Assembly: GCA_963383645.1 (NCBI GenBank)
Contig: OY726557.1
Location: forward strand, 157,359,099-157,423,098
DNA: 64,000 nt
Source of the DNA: Muscardinus avellanarius
Lineage: Eukaryota > Chordata > Mammalia > Rodentia > Gliridae
Direction: 5' to 3'
The notes below the pieces were generated by a model. That model made no database searches and was not told the DNA's origin. It worked only from the letters and a program-made list of their open reading frames with translations. The first letter of the stretch is position 1; the number at the start of each line of letters is the position of its first letter. A program made the translations under genes and the position numbers. Of this stretch, positions 1-10,560 are shown one piece after another.

Positions 1-360
1 GTAATGGGTAGGCAAGCAGTTCATGAACTGTAAAGAGATACACAGACATTAGTTCTATATTTTAATGTACTCCATCAATCATACCGTGATCTATAGAGCA
101 TACATAGGACATTTCTCACAAGTACAAGTCATGGGAATTTGGTTAAATTGTGTTAGCACAATTGCATAATCAAATACATATTTGATTACTGGATTCTTTT
201 GTAGGCACACTGTGAAACTATATGGTATATTAGTTAACAGTATGCCTTTCAGCTAGCTAGGACTTGATTTTAATCAGAATTTTATAATTTGTTAGCCAGG
301 ACTTTAGGAAAAATATTTTACTTCTCTGGCCTCAGTTTCATAATTAGCAAAAAGTGTTAA
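1..360. other. unassigned AT-rich stretch
   Basis: No repeat, open frame or RNA signature is recognised before the TC microsatellite. The sequence is AT-rich and looks neutral. Confidence 0.4.
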
Positions 361-366
361 ATATAA

Positions 367-372
<6 letters not shown>

Positions 373-410
<38 letters not shown>
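373..410. repeat. (TC)n microsatellite
   Basis: About 18 uninterrupted CT units, lying at the 5' edge of the recognisable part of the MLT1-like LTR end. Confidence 0.95.
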
Positions 411-411
<1 letters not shown>

Positions 412-414
<3 letters not shown>

Positions 415-590
415 CTAGTGAGAACATAGCAACAAAAAACTTTGCAAGAAAGCCTTCACCAGAACTCTGCCATGCCTGCACCCTGATCTGGACTTTTCGG
501 TCTTCAGAACTGTAAGAAAATAAATTTCTGTTATTTAAGCCATCCATCCTATGGAATTTTATTACAGCAGTCTGAGCAGACTAAGGTAAC
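412..590 (+). mobile_element. MLT1-like MaLR LTR, 3' part
   Basis: The text reads like the conserved 3' third of an ERVL-MaLR LTR: a 'cagaactgtaagaaaataaatttctgttatttaag' style polyadenylation block, then a terminal run near 'agcagactaaggtaac'. The 5' part is missing or too diverged. It is an old non-coding LTR remnant. The class is fairly secure, the subfamily is not. Confidence 0.65.
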
Positions 591-900
591 CTGCTGGAGT
601 GGAAAATAACCAGAAAGATAGAAATTAGCCCAAGTATTAAAATCAGAGAGACTGTAAAGCAGAAACTCAATTATCTAAGTGCTAGAAGTGTTAAAAGGTC
701 AGGAAGTCTGGGAAGTGAGGGAGCTCAGAGCCTAACCGCATGGGAAGCTGTTTCCAGAGTGCCCAATCCTCTACCCCAAGACAGCAAGGACCAAGGAAGG
801 AGGTGTGGTCACAAGAGCCCAGGGGTCATCAGAGGCCGAAACCCTATCAGGACTGTCTGATGAAAGCAGAAACTTTAGAGGAGATGCAGCTGCTGCTGTG

Positions 901-967
<67 letters not shown>

Positions 968-1387
968 AATGCCCTCACTTCTCCTTTTCTCCCACCCTTC
1001 TGACCTTCTGACTTCTCCCAGTGCTTCTCATTATCTGCAACCAGCCAAGTCCAGGTGACATTGGAATCTGGGGCTCAGGGACCCCTGATGAGGACACCCA
1101 GTGTACAAAGCATAGCAAGGAAGTGAAGAAGGAATCGGATAACAAACAGGCTAAGCACCAGTATATCTATCTATCTATCTTCCTGCTTTAATATTAATTA
1201 ACTGTGGGTTAATGCCAACTATATGAGCCATTCTGGTTATTTCACAAAGTAGTTTGTAGTGCTGAATTATAAAATAAATAACATAATGCTGAATTATAAC
1301 ATGGGTCATTTACTGGTGGATCTTATTAGACATTTTGGGCATCATTAGACACTTTCACATACTACACACACTTTCTTTCTGAATGTG
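591..1387. other. unassigned stretch with (GA)n tract
   Basis: It holds a GA microsatellite at 905-963 (about 30 units) and a short ATCT run near 1163-1181. The 68-codon open frame across the GA tract is a by-product of the repeat. Nothing else is recognised. Confidence 0.6.
905..963. repeat. (GA)n microsatellite
   Basis: About 29 perfect GA dinucleotides, a polypurine tract on the plus strand and likely polymorphic in length. Confidence 0.95.
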
Positions 1388-1589
1388 TGTTTGGTACTAG
1401 GAATTGAACCCAGGGGCATTCTGCTGCTGAGGTACACCCCTAGCCCTATTTTATTTTTTATTTTAAAACAGGGCCTCAGTGAGTGGCAGAGGGCCTCATG
1501 AGGTTGCTGAGGTTGGCCTCAAAGCTGTGATCTTCCTAACTCAGCCTCCCAAGTACTAGAGTTATAGGCATGCACTACCACACTCAGCT
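1388..1589 (-). mobile_element. B1-dID SINE (diverged)
   Basis: Read on the plus strand it starts with the reversed ID half (ggtactaggaattgaaccc) and ends with the reversed B1 start (ccaccacactcagct), so it lies on the minus strand. It is full length but with many substitutions, hence an old copy. Confidence 0.85.
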
Positions 1590-2149
1590 ATAGGCATTTT
1601 CATATGTGGATCTCATTTAATCCCAAGTAATTGATGCTGTTCTATGTTCTTCTTCCATCTCCTCAGTGGTCTTGTCCCTGGCACTGAGGGATACCAGGAT
1701 GTTGTGTTCAGAACTTGGCCTTTGATAATCTAGCTCTAAACTAGCTGTCCAGGGAATGTCCTGCCACCTGTCTACTGTTAACCCTATGCCGTGATCACAA
1801 ATGACTACCTACCGGTTTCCAGAGTTCCCAATCCTCCATGCTTCCTAGAGATTGTCCTGCTGTTCTTTGCTGAGAATATCATTTCAGGAACAGCTCATTG
1901 GTACATCCTTTGTGAAGTCTAGAACCCAATTCCTTGGAAGACTCAATGATTTCCTTCTCCAAGCCTCGAACACATCTTTGGCTTCTTAGATCATCGTAGG
2001 AATTATCTAGTTGTGTATTGGTACACCAGTAGCATCCTCCTCCCCAGCAGCTCAGGAATACTGCATCCAGAGGCTCAATCCTGGAGGAAGAAGCTCCACC
2101 TGGTGTGACACAAAGATTTAGATTTTTAGAGATTTAAAGAAATCAAAGG
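1590..2149. other. unassigned stretch
   Basis: No repeat family, long open frame or RNA structure could be assigned. Confidence 0.4.
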
Positions 2150-2300
2150 TCCCTGCCCAATCTCTGCTACTGGCTGCCTGGGTCTTCATGCAAATTCATC
2201 TTTGAGCCTCAGTTTCTTCTCTGACTAAAGTGCGGGCAAAAAATGCAAACCAACTCTTAGTGTTGGTTTTAGAATTAAATTAGATAATCCATGTCAAAAT
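2150..2300 (+). mobile_element. MIR remnant
   Basis: It has a MIR core reading ('gagcctcagtttcttctctgactaaagtg' style) followed by a 'ttagaattaaattagataatcc' block typical of the MIR right side. It is heavily diverged. Confidence 0.6.
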
Positions 2301-2472
2301 TCGATGGTAGCAAGAGGTTGTTATCAAAGACTTCCTTATCTCCTACATCTGACCTGGCTAGTCAGGCCCGAGAGTCACACCAGACTTTGCACGGGGAAAA
2401 TGACTAGACAGTAAAACATTTTAGCTTTTGTGAGCCACATTCAGTCCCTGACACTTGTTTAGTTAGTTAGCT

Positions 2473-2681
2473 TGTTTATTTATTTGGGTGCTGGGGGTTG
2501 AACCCGACAGCATTCCATCTCTGAGCTATACCTCCAGCCCTTTTTATTTTTATTCTGAACCAGGATCTCACTAAATTACTGAGGGTCTTGCTATGTTGCT
2601 GAGGCTGGCATTGAATTTGCAAGTCTCTTGCCTCAGCTCCCCAAGTACTGGAATTACAGGCATCCACCACCATGCCCAACT
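2473..2681 (-). mobile_element. B1-dID SINE
   Basis: Reversed ID half at 2485-2545 and reversed B1 half ending 'caccatgcccaact'. Short flanking matches (ttgtttat) near 2472 and 2686 suggest a decayed target-site duplication. Confidence 0.88.
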
Positions 2682-3123
2682 TAAATTGTTTATCTTTTTA
2701 AAATCCTTTTAAAACTGTTGAAACCACTAGGCAACCCTCAAACAGGTCACTGGGCTGCATGGGACCCACTGACTGCTGCCCTCTATTCCAGGGCAGAGCT
2801 TGAAGAAGCTGTAGGGACTCGCTTGGCCTTAGCCTATTATTGTTCTTTTCCTTCGTTTACCTTTCTTTTCATTTTGTTCATAATCTTTTAATGAAGGAGT
2901 GAAGAACTCAATTGTGAAATCAGACAGGGCTCAGTACAAACCTCTATCCCACTGCCAAAGGGCTCAGCAACTATGGGAAAGTTTCTTAATACCTCCTAGC
3001 ATCTATCACAGTACCTTTCACAGGACCCTGTAAAAACCTGCTAAGACCCCCCAAAAAAGCCAGAGAGAGAGAGAGGGGGGGGGGAGGGAGGGAGGGAGGG
3101 AGAGAGAGAGAGAGAGAGATGCA

Positions 3124-3158
<35 letters not shown>

Positions 3159-4119
3159 AACAGGAGACAGCCCCAAAGGCTTCTGAGAGCTGATTGTTAA
3201 ATTCTTAAGAAATATACAAGCCAGATCTGAAACCACTGGTGTCTCAAAGCCAGCCACAGTGAGCACACTTATACCACAGAAAGTGGCAAGCACTACAGCT
3301 CAGTCTTCCTCCTACTCCCCAGCCAGCTGGTGAATGTTTACAGTTCTCTATGGTACTCTGAGCAGTTTTTCCCCCTCACTCTGTTTGCCTCCTTAGATCT
3401 TCCTGTTTCCAGTTTCACACTGCAAGGAATTAATGATATACCTGAGGGATTCTGGGAGAGGAAAACACACAAACCTCCCAGGAAACGCTCAATAATAAGT
3501 TCTTCACAAGTCACACATCAACTTCGCCACTGCTGGGCTTTTCAGACTCTAGTTTGCTACCTGCTCTGTTAACATGACTTATATTGAAAAGCACTTGTTT
3601 TTCACAAGGGGAAGTCAAGGCTTTTGTGTCAGCACCAATGGAAGACAAGATAGACTGCTCTGCGATTTCCAGAAATGTGAAATGCAGAGAGTCTGAGCCT
3701 GTGGTTATGTGAAACAGATAGATTCTGTTAATAAACCCTGGAGGATAGACGTACTCCTGAGAGGGAAAGAAAGAGATAGCTAAAGTGGACGGACACAGCA
3801 ACTCAGAAATCTCCTGGGAGAGAGTCTTCCTTGTAAGAATAGGGTGTTACAATCTTAATTATTTTTAATGGTACAATAATATTTTTCTTACCTTTTGAGT
3901 TCTTTCCTGACCCACAGATGAAGATGGAAGATTTAAATTCATTTTAGAAGACCTTTTGGATTGTTTCCCTTTTTTGTTGCCATTAGCTTAACAAACTATT
4001 AGACCCGTTTTCAGCGGGGGTTCTGCTTGGCCTCTAGAAACAGTGACCAGATAGGGCAGTGGCATTGAAGAGATAAAATATTTTTCTATGCTTCTGTAAA
4101 AGAAATCTAGAGGTAGGCA
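2682..4119. other. unassigned stretch with purine microsatellite
   Basis: The main structure is the compound simple repeat at 3060-3160. Open frames of 80-96 codons on both strands (3330-3572 and 3511-3801) lack recognisable domains and overlap each other, so I treat them as chance. Confidence 0.45.
3060..3160. repeat. compound simple repeat (GA)n(GGGA)n(CA)n(A)n
   Basis: GA units pass into GGGA units, then GA, CA (3122-3136) and a 20+ bp A tract. It is entirely purine on the plus strand apart from the CA block. Confidence 0.93.
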
Positions 4120-4250
4120 GCCTATGGCCCAGCGTGATAAGTTCAAGGCCAGCCTCAGAAATTTAGTGAGATCCTGTTTCAAAATAAAATAGAGATGGGG
4201 GTGTAGCTCAGAGGAAGGATTATCCTGGGTTCAATCCCCAATGCCATCGT
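4120..4250 (+). mobile_element. B1-dID SINE, 5'-truncated or internally deleted
   Basis: The 'caaggccagcctcag' centre is followed by 'gtttcaaaataaaatag' and an ID half ('gggtgtagctcagagg', 'gggttcaatcccc'). The first part of the B1 half is absent. Confidence 0.8.
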
Positions 4251-4399
4251 GCTTGTCTGTATATATAGATATATGATTATTTGTGTCCTTTATAAGCAAG
4301 GATTTGAGATCTACAAAGAGAAACATGAAGAAACTCCTATTTTTTTTTTTTTAATTGAGAGGTAGGAGTGAAAGGAAAATCACTGGGGGAAAAAAGGCA

Positions 4400-4580
4400 A
4401 TGTAGAAAATGGTTAAGAGCTTAGATTCCAGATCTTTGTTCTAACCTGGTTCCCCTTCCCATTAGCTGCAGTGCTTTGGGCAAATAATTTGACATTTCTG
4501 TGCTTTAATTACCCCCACCTGAAGAATGGAGATTATTATAATGGAAATTATGACACCCACCTCAGCTAGGGTAAGTGATT
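4400..4580 (+). mobile_element. MIR remnant
   Basis: The order of blocks matches MIR sense: 'gttaagagcttagattcc', 'aacctggttcc', 'gggcaaataatttgac', 'gaagaatggagatta'. Confidence 0.65.
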
Positions 4581-4771
4581 TTGTGCAGACAAAAATTAAA
4601 GCAGCACCTGCTTTAAGATATGATATAATAAGAAATAAATGTGTGTTTATTGTTGCCATAGTCACTATAGGAAAATAAGTTAAAGTCAAAACGGGGCAAA
4701 AATCAAAAAATATATCAAGTGTAGTTATAGTGTCTTCATTGATACCACAGTTATGCCATTAAGTTTCACAT

Positions 4772-4787
4772 TTCCATTTGTCTTTCT
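4772..4787. repeat. target-site duplication, left copy of composite L1 copy A
   Basis: The 16-mer ttccatttgtctttct occurs here and again at 7549-7564, exactly flanking the element. This marks it as a target-primed insertion. Confidence 0.93.
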
Positions 4788-4950
4788 TTTTTTTAATTTA
4801 TTTATTTTTATTGGTGCACTGTATTCATACATCATAGTGGTATACAAACTTTTGTAGACATACATGCACACATCGCCCAGTCAGCCCCCACCCGATCCCC
4901 ACCCCATTCCCTCCCCATCCCTCCTTCCCATGCTTGGCTTAGTGGTTGAC

Positions 4951-5850
4951 ATCTAGTATTATAGCAATTTATCCAAAATTAAAAATGATAATCTCACATA
5001 ACAGTTTCATTTGTCTGATACCAAGCTTTTGATGACTTAAAGATAACATTTCAATATTTCTTTTTGCTTTCTTTCTTACCATAGAATATTTTTTTCTATT
5101 TTTTAGGTGAAACTATCATATATTTATATATTTATTTTTCAGAAAAAAATCTATCCTAATATGGAATATGGATTCTAGATACCCAAAACGATCTTGAAAA
5201 AGAACAAAGCTAAAAGATATATATTTTCTGATTTCAAACCATATAAAGCTACAGTAATTGAAACAGTGTAGTACTGTTCTAAAGGCAGATATATAAACCA
5301 TTGGAGTTAAATAAAAGCCTAGAGCTAAATTCTTCCCTATATTGTCAAGTTATTTTTGACAAGGTTTCCACGAACATTTGGTGGTGGAAATAATAATCTT
5401 TTAACTAAATATTGTTGAAACATAATAATTACATGGAAAAGAATAAAGTTGGACCCTTACCTAATCCCATATACAAGTATTAACTCAAAATAGATAATAG
5501 ACCTAAATATAAATCTTAAGACTATAAACTTTTAGAAGAAAATCTGGGTCATAAAACCTCACAACATTGAAATTGGCAGTGATTTCTTGGATATGATTTC
5601 AATGGCACAGGCAACAGAAGAGTATACAAACTCCCTAAAAAATAAAAAAAAATTGTATATCCAAAGACAATGTAAACAGAGTTAACAGTTACTAATAGAA
5701 TGGGATAAAATATTTCCAAATGCTATATCTGAAGGTATATTAATATTTCAACTAGAAATCCTAAAAAATAACAACAATAAAGGCAAACAATACAATTTAG
5801 AGATAGGTAAAAGACTAACATAAATAATGAATCTCCACAGATAACCAATC
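4951..5850 (-). repeat. captured non-L1-order segment containing inverted ancient L1 ORF2
   Basis: In element sense this segment starts within a few bases of the ORF1 stop, where the older L1 at 19474-24097 continues into the inter-ORF region and ORF2 instead. Its centre (about 5120-5640) reads as an ancient L1 ORF2 body in the orientation opposite to the element. Its ends are AT-rich and unassigned. It matches 30699-31601 almost base for base. Confidence 0.75.
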
Positions 5851-6768
5851 TTAGTTGTCTGTTGGATGGAAACTCTTGTTTCTCTGGTTCTGGTGTGTGT
5901 TACCTATTTCTTCTTTGTAGTTAATCTCTTTGAGTATTTTCTCTAGTGCTGTTTTTGAAGACATAAATTCCTTCAGTTTCTGTTTGTCATGGAAGCTTCT
6001 TATTTCTCCATCTAATTTGATAGAAAGTTTTGCTGGGTAGGAAATTTTTGGCTGGAAGTTGTTTTATTTCAGAGTTTGGAATATGTTACTCCAAGCCCTT
6101 CTGGCTCTCATGACTTGGTTTGGGAAGTCTGGAGTGATTCTAATTAGTTTGCCTCTGAATGTCACTTGGCCCTTTGTTTTTATTGCCTTTAAGATTCTCT
6201 GCTTGGCTTCCACATTGGTCATTTTGACAATTATGTGGCGTGGGGATCCTCTTCTCCGATCCTGTCTAAAGGGAGTTCTATAAGTTTCCTGGACCTGTGT
6301 ATCAACCTCTTGCTCTATGTTTGGAAAATTTTCTGCTATTACTTCCTTGAAGAGATTGTTGATCCCTTTGGTATCACTTTCTTTTCCCTCCTCTATTCCA
6401 GTTATTCTTAGGTTAGCTCTCTTAAAATGGGCCCATATTTCTTCAATGTCAGATTCCTGCTGTTGGATATTTTTTTCTAGATTAGAAACTATGCGTTCAT
6501 TTTTGGAATGATCATCTTCTAAGAGCGAGATTCTGTTCTCCATGTGGTCTAATCGGTTGTTTGTGCTTTGAATTGAGGCCTTTACTTCATTAATTGCATC
6601 CTTTATCTCTTTTTGGCTCTCTCTGAGTTCTTTTTGAAGCACCTCTATTATTTCTACAGTTATTTTCCTGATTTGATCTTCTAGAAATCTCTGATTTTCT
6701 GTTTTATCAGGTTCTGATGTTGTGGGGTTGTGGGCATTCATTGCTCCAGTGTTATTCCTCTTTCCCAT
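5851..6768 (-). pseudogene. L1 ORF1 with one nonsense mutation (copy A)
   Basis: The frame runs from an ATG at 6768 to a TAA at 5851 and spans 306 codons, the same length as copy B. Codon 225 is a stop (TAA at 6064-6066) where copy B has GAA. The open part therefore ends after residue 224, within the C-terminal RNA-binding domain. The N-terminal coiled coil and the RRM-like centre are intact. L1 ORF1 protein is the trimeric RNA-binding chaperone of the L1 RNP; this copy would give a protein lacking about 80 C-terminal residues. No other frameshift was seen, so the lesion is probably recent. Confidence 0.88.
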
Positions 6769-7548
6769 GATTTCGGAAGTTTGTGCCTTCTCTGGGTTCT
6801 TCCCTTGGGTCACTATGTCTTCACTTAAGGTGTTCTGGATCTCGAGTCTGTAGTATCTCAGTCCCCACTACTCCTTTACTGGGTTGTATCACAGAGTCTC
6901 TGACCCAGAGAGTCGATAGAGGCTGCTTTAGACTGTGGGGGTGCCAGGTTGCACGTTCTCCTATGGTGTGATATCTCTGCCACCGCCCCTCCCCCACTGG
7001 GTCAAGTCCCAGTACTGGGATTTCTCCTCTGTGGCCCGCAATTTGACTCACTGTTTTTGAGTTTGCAGATGTAGCTGTACTGGACTCGTTGAATTCGCTG
7101 CTGCTGCCCCCGGTGGCAATATGGCGCCGCTGTTACGCCCTCGGCCGTGAGGCTGGCTTATTTCTTCTTTGTTTTGAATTCCACTCTGAGTCCTTGCAGC
7201 GTGTGCTGAGCTCAGCCACTGGAAGCTTTAGATGTTCCCTGCGCTGAAAATTCCCGCCTGGCTGCTCCGCAGCGGCTCACCTCGGCTTGCTGTAGCCATC
7301 CAGTGAAGTCGCCACTGCCGCCGGCAGTATGGCACTGCTACCGTGTATTTGGGCGTGAGGCCGGTGTATCTCCTCTGTGGCTCTGAGCTCTGTTCTCAGT
7401 CCGCTTTCTCTGTGGTGCCTGGTGATTTTTTTGTTTCTCTGGTGATGGTGTTTTCTGGCTATGAAAGGCGCTGATTTTGTGGTAATGGAGATTGGTTGTT
7501 AGCGGGGCCCTTAAGCCCCACTTTTCTTGGTCGCCATCTTCCCGGAAG
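6769..7548 (-). promoter_or_regulatory. L1 5'UTR / putative internal promoter, copy A
   Basis: A GC- and CpG-rich leader of about 780 bp. At its 5' end the minus strand reads acttccgggaagatggcgacc, giving an ETS-like site and a YY1-type AAGATGGCG site (about 7529-7549). YY1 sites at this position set transcription start in human L1. Promoter activity here is inference. Confidence 0.6.
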
Positions 7549-7564
7549 TTCCATTTGTCTTTCT
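7549..7564. repeat. target-site duplication, right copy of composite L1 copy A
   Basis: Perfect match to 4772-4787, directly abutting the 5' end of the element. Confidence 0.93.
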
Positions 7565-8089
7565 ATATGTTTGAAAAGTTAGGGTAGTATTGTCTATCCC
7601 AATGAGGTGGTGTTGAGGATCAAGTGGGACAGTGTCCAGCACAATGTCCGACATATAGGAGATGCTCTTACACATTTTCTTCTTTCTTTTGCTAGCTTTA
7701 TGACCCCCTTGGTTCAGAGTAGTTCTGCTTTTACCTTGAAACTCACAGATGACTGACCCCCATTGCTAGCATAGATCAGGAAGCGTCAGGCATAGCCTTG
7801 TTTGAATCATCTTTTATTTCTCCGCCATTCCAACACCCTTGACAGCTCACAGGAGCTTGGTGGTAGTTGAATGAGTGTACATTTGGCCAAGACAGAATAA
7901 AGCAAAGTTACAGAAACAATGGATCAAGTTAAGAGCAGGAGTAGAAAGGAGTTATTGCATGTAGTTTACTTTTTCAGCATGGCCTTCCTCATCTTGAGGT
8001 AGGATAAAAGAAATAAAAGATATAGACAGAAAGCAAATGTAAAGGAAGGAGAAGAAATGAAACTTCAACTCAGAAGGTCTGCATACTTT
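7565..8089. other. unassigned stretch
   Basis: No repeat or coding signal is recognised between the copy A insertion and the LTR-like block. Confidence 0.4.
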
Positions 8090-8955
8090 TCCAGGCCTGT
8101 CAATCCCATTTTTCTGGGAAATCTGTAAAAGTTAAGGTTAACCAAAAACTCACTCACTTATAATTACCTTATAAGCTGTTAGCTATTAATTAACCTCCCC
8201 AATAAATCGTTTAAACAAGAGAAATAAGGTATCTTGAGAAATCTGTTAATAGGAGATTTCCCAGCATATTTGTTGATCACATACTGGAGACCAAATCAAA
8301 AACTCCAAAGATGGCGGAGTCATCCTAATCCATCCTGAGATCACCAGATGGATGCCATCCTCACATATTTACCCATACCTACTCTTCACTGAGATTTCTT
8401 TTAAAAAAAGAGTAGGAACTCTCAAACTTCATCTCTCACTCTCAAGATGGCCTGCAATCACCCTTGAATATGCATTCCTTGCTTTCCTAAATATCTCTGT
8501 GTCTCTGAAGACACATGCTAAAATTCTTTTCTATCACTTAAGTCAAGGACCCCGCTGGTCCTGAACTGAGTTGACCCCTCTCTTTGGGAACTCCCCAGAG
8601 ATATCTTGTCTCCCATGACAATCTCACTTGTCTGTTATAGGACATAAGAATCAGATAACTCTTTTGGCAAAAGAAGCCTGATTTAAGAAATGCTTGCTCT
8701 TCACTTTTTGATATAACACTTAAATTCTATGTCAGCAAAGAATAAAAAACGATCCCTTTAAACTTTTTGCCAAGAGAAAATTCTGAACAATTCAGTCACC
8801 AAATTTGCCTTTATTTTCTATTTAAAGCCCACCTCTAAATACCCCGAGAGAGGGTCTCTGTGGCTCTAGTTTGTACTTGCACACTCTTAAGTGTCTTCCC
8901 CAGAAATCTATTGCTTTTACCAGAAATGTAACATTGCCAGATTGTCCTGGTAATG
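8090..8955. other. LTR-like block, family unknown
   Basis: The block has promoter-like and end-processing features without matching a family I know. They include a YY1-type AAGATGGCGG at 8307-8316, a second AAGATGGCC near 8450, TATA-like tatttaaagc at 8820 and several AATAAA-type motifs. No retroviral coding sequence lies next to it. It could be a solo LTR or plain unique sequence. Confidence 0.25.
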
Positions 8956-9012
8956 ATAATGACAAGTCAGTCACTAAGAATTTACACTATGTTTCCCCTT
9001 CAGTGATGACTT

Positions 9013-9600
9013 TTTTGGTATATTTTTATTGATTCAAGGTAATTATATATCATAATGAGATTCAAAGTGATATAAACATACACACACATCACTTGGTGAA
9101 TCTCCCTTCCATATGCCAAACCCCCATTCCTCTTCCTCCCTCTCCATGTATATTAGTGAGATCAGTAATGAGTCTTGTATGAAAGTAACTTTATTTGAAC
9201 TGTTCCCCTTTTCAATCCTTTTCCCCCTCCTCACCTGTCACCTCCAATATACTTCTATTATTTTATTGTTTTCTCTTGTTTGAGTGATACTCTTCCTCCT
9301 CCTCCTCCTTCTCCTCCTCCTCCTCCTCCTTCTTCCTCTTCCCCTTCTCTTCCTCCTCCTCCTCTTCCTCCTCCTCCTCTACCTCCTCCTCCTCCTCCTC
9401 CTCCTCCTCCTCCTCCTCCTCCTCCTCCTCCTCCTTCTTCTTCTTCTTCTTCTTCTTCTTCTTCTTCTTCTTCTTCTTCTTCCTTTTCTTCTTTGGTTCT
9501 AGCTTCACACATGAGAGAAAACATATGACCCTTGACTTTCCAAGACTGGCTGATCACACTTAGCATGATATTCTTTAGTTACATCAATTTTCCTAAAAAT
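9013..9600 (-). mobile_element. old L1 3' end, interrupted by a microsatellite
   Basis: 9013-9250 reads as a diverged reversed L1 3' end (tatttttattgattcaaggtaatta..., then pyrimidine-rich text). 9486-9600 reads as reversed ORF2 C-terminal sequence ('gatcacacttagcatgatattctttagtt'). The CCT/CTT tract lies between them and probably grew inside the L1 3'UTR polypyrimidine stretch. Confidence 0.7.
9291..9485. repeat. (CCT)n/(CTT)n polypyrimidine tract, 195 bp
   Basis: Nearly pure pyrimidine on the plus strand. CCT-rich units come first, then about 18 CTT units. It produces long artificial Leu/Pro/Ser and Glu/Lys/Gly open frames on both strands, which are not genes. The mirror-symmetric polypurine/polypyrimidine composition favours triplex DNA. 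Confidence 0.95.
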
Positions 9601-9639
9601 GAAATAATTTTGTTTTTCCTGACTTTAAACAACTTACAT

Positions 9640-9810
9640 ACATCATTTCATCTAGTTCCCCCAACAACTGAAACAGGCAATATTATTATTCTCATTTTGC
9701 CAAAAAAAAAAAAAAAGGAGGCTCAGAGGGACTAGTTAACAGCTAGTTAAATGCCAGAGTGAGGATTTAGACTCAGGATAGGATTCATATCACTGGATGT
9801 TGCCTCAAAG
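9640..9810 (+). mobile_element. MIR remnant
   Basis: Blocks match MIR sense: 'caatattattattctcattttgcc', then 'gaggctcagagggactagttaac' and 'gccagagtgaggatttagactcagg'. An A tract at 9703-9716 interrupts the core. Confidence 0.7.
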
Positions 9811-9854
9811 TTATTACTGACAGACACTTTTTCAGTGGTTAGAATGCAAATGTG

Positions 9855-10063
9855 GCCAGGCGTGGTGCCACACACTTGTAATCCCAGCATTTGGGAGGCT
9901 GAGACCAGAGGATCATGGTTCGCGGACAGTCTCAGCTACTTAGTGAGGCCCTCTGCAACTCAGTGAGACCTGATTTCAAAATAAAGAATAAAAAAATAGG
10001 GCAGGGGCTGTAGCTGTAGCTTGGAGGTTGAATGTCCCTGGGTTCCATCCCCAGACCCGCAAA

Positions 10064-10109
<46 letters not shown>

Positions 10110-10110
10110 T
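9855..10110 (+). mobile_element. B1-dID SINE with (AAT)n tail
   Basis: B1 start gccaggcgtggtg at 9855, ID half near 9995-10055 with 'gggttccatcccc', then a 50-bp AAT repeat that has replaced the A tail. The short repeat aaatgtg occurs on both sides. Confidence 0.92.
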
Positions 10111-10329
10111 AAATGTGAAATCATCAGCTTGCTATGAACTTAATTTTCAGAGGACAGTGAAAAATTATTCAGAGCCCATGGTGTCCTTGAGTGAGGAAGT
10201 GTGGACGGTAGCTGGGGAGAAGCCCTAAGACCAGGGATAATGTGGGGAGCTCCCAAGCGGGCCAGCTCCACCAGGAAGGAGCTCCCAGATGCAGGATGGA
10301 GAGGTGTTGGATGGGGTAGTGTTGGCTTG

Positions 10330-10560
10330 CATCAACTTTGCAATCAACAAATATTATCTACAAATGTCCTAAGTGCTGGAAATGATATTGAGGTGAAGAG
10401 GAAAACATGGTTTCTGCCTTCATGAGGCTCTCAGATGAGTTCTCAGAGACATAGTACTTATAGATTGCTTCCAATAACTGTGGAATTACAGCTGTGACCA
10501 GTAAGTGGTTCTAAAGGCAAGAACACCATGACAGGAGATCCACAATAGGAAGGATTTTCT
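10330..10560 (+). mobile_element. L2 or MIR-type 3' remnant
   Basis: The run 'aatcaacaaatatta...ctaagtgctggaaatgatattg...catggtttctgccttcatgaggctctcag' follows the order of an L2 3' region. It is strongly diverged. Confidence 0.5.

Larger units (their letters stand above)
4788..7548 (-). mobile_element. composite half-L1 retrotransposon, copy A
   Basis: A complete 2.76-kb insertion bounded by a perfect 16-bp TSD. In sense order (right to left): 5'UTR 7548-6769, ORF1 region 6768-5851, a roughly 0.9-kb segment with no ORF2 (5850-4951), the last 160 bp of an L1 3' end (4950-4796) and an A-rich tail. The 0.9-kb segment contains ancient L1 ORF2 sequence in reverse orientation. The same arrangement with the same junctions recurs at 28990-31770, with different flanks and a different TSD. 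It lacks reverse transcriptase and endonuclease and would depend on an autonomous L1 for movement. Confidence 0.88.

Noticed and set aside
9258..9566. Open frames of 72-102 codons made of poly-Glu, poly-Leu, poly-Pro or poly-Gly on both strands
   Set aside because: They are translations of the CCT/CTT simple repeat in every frame, with no non-repeat domain.
10061..10109. CRISPR-like or trinucleotide-expansion gene feature
   Set aside because: It is a plain (AAT)n run in a SINE tail; no direct repeats with unique spacers occur anywhere in the window.
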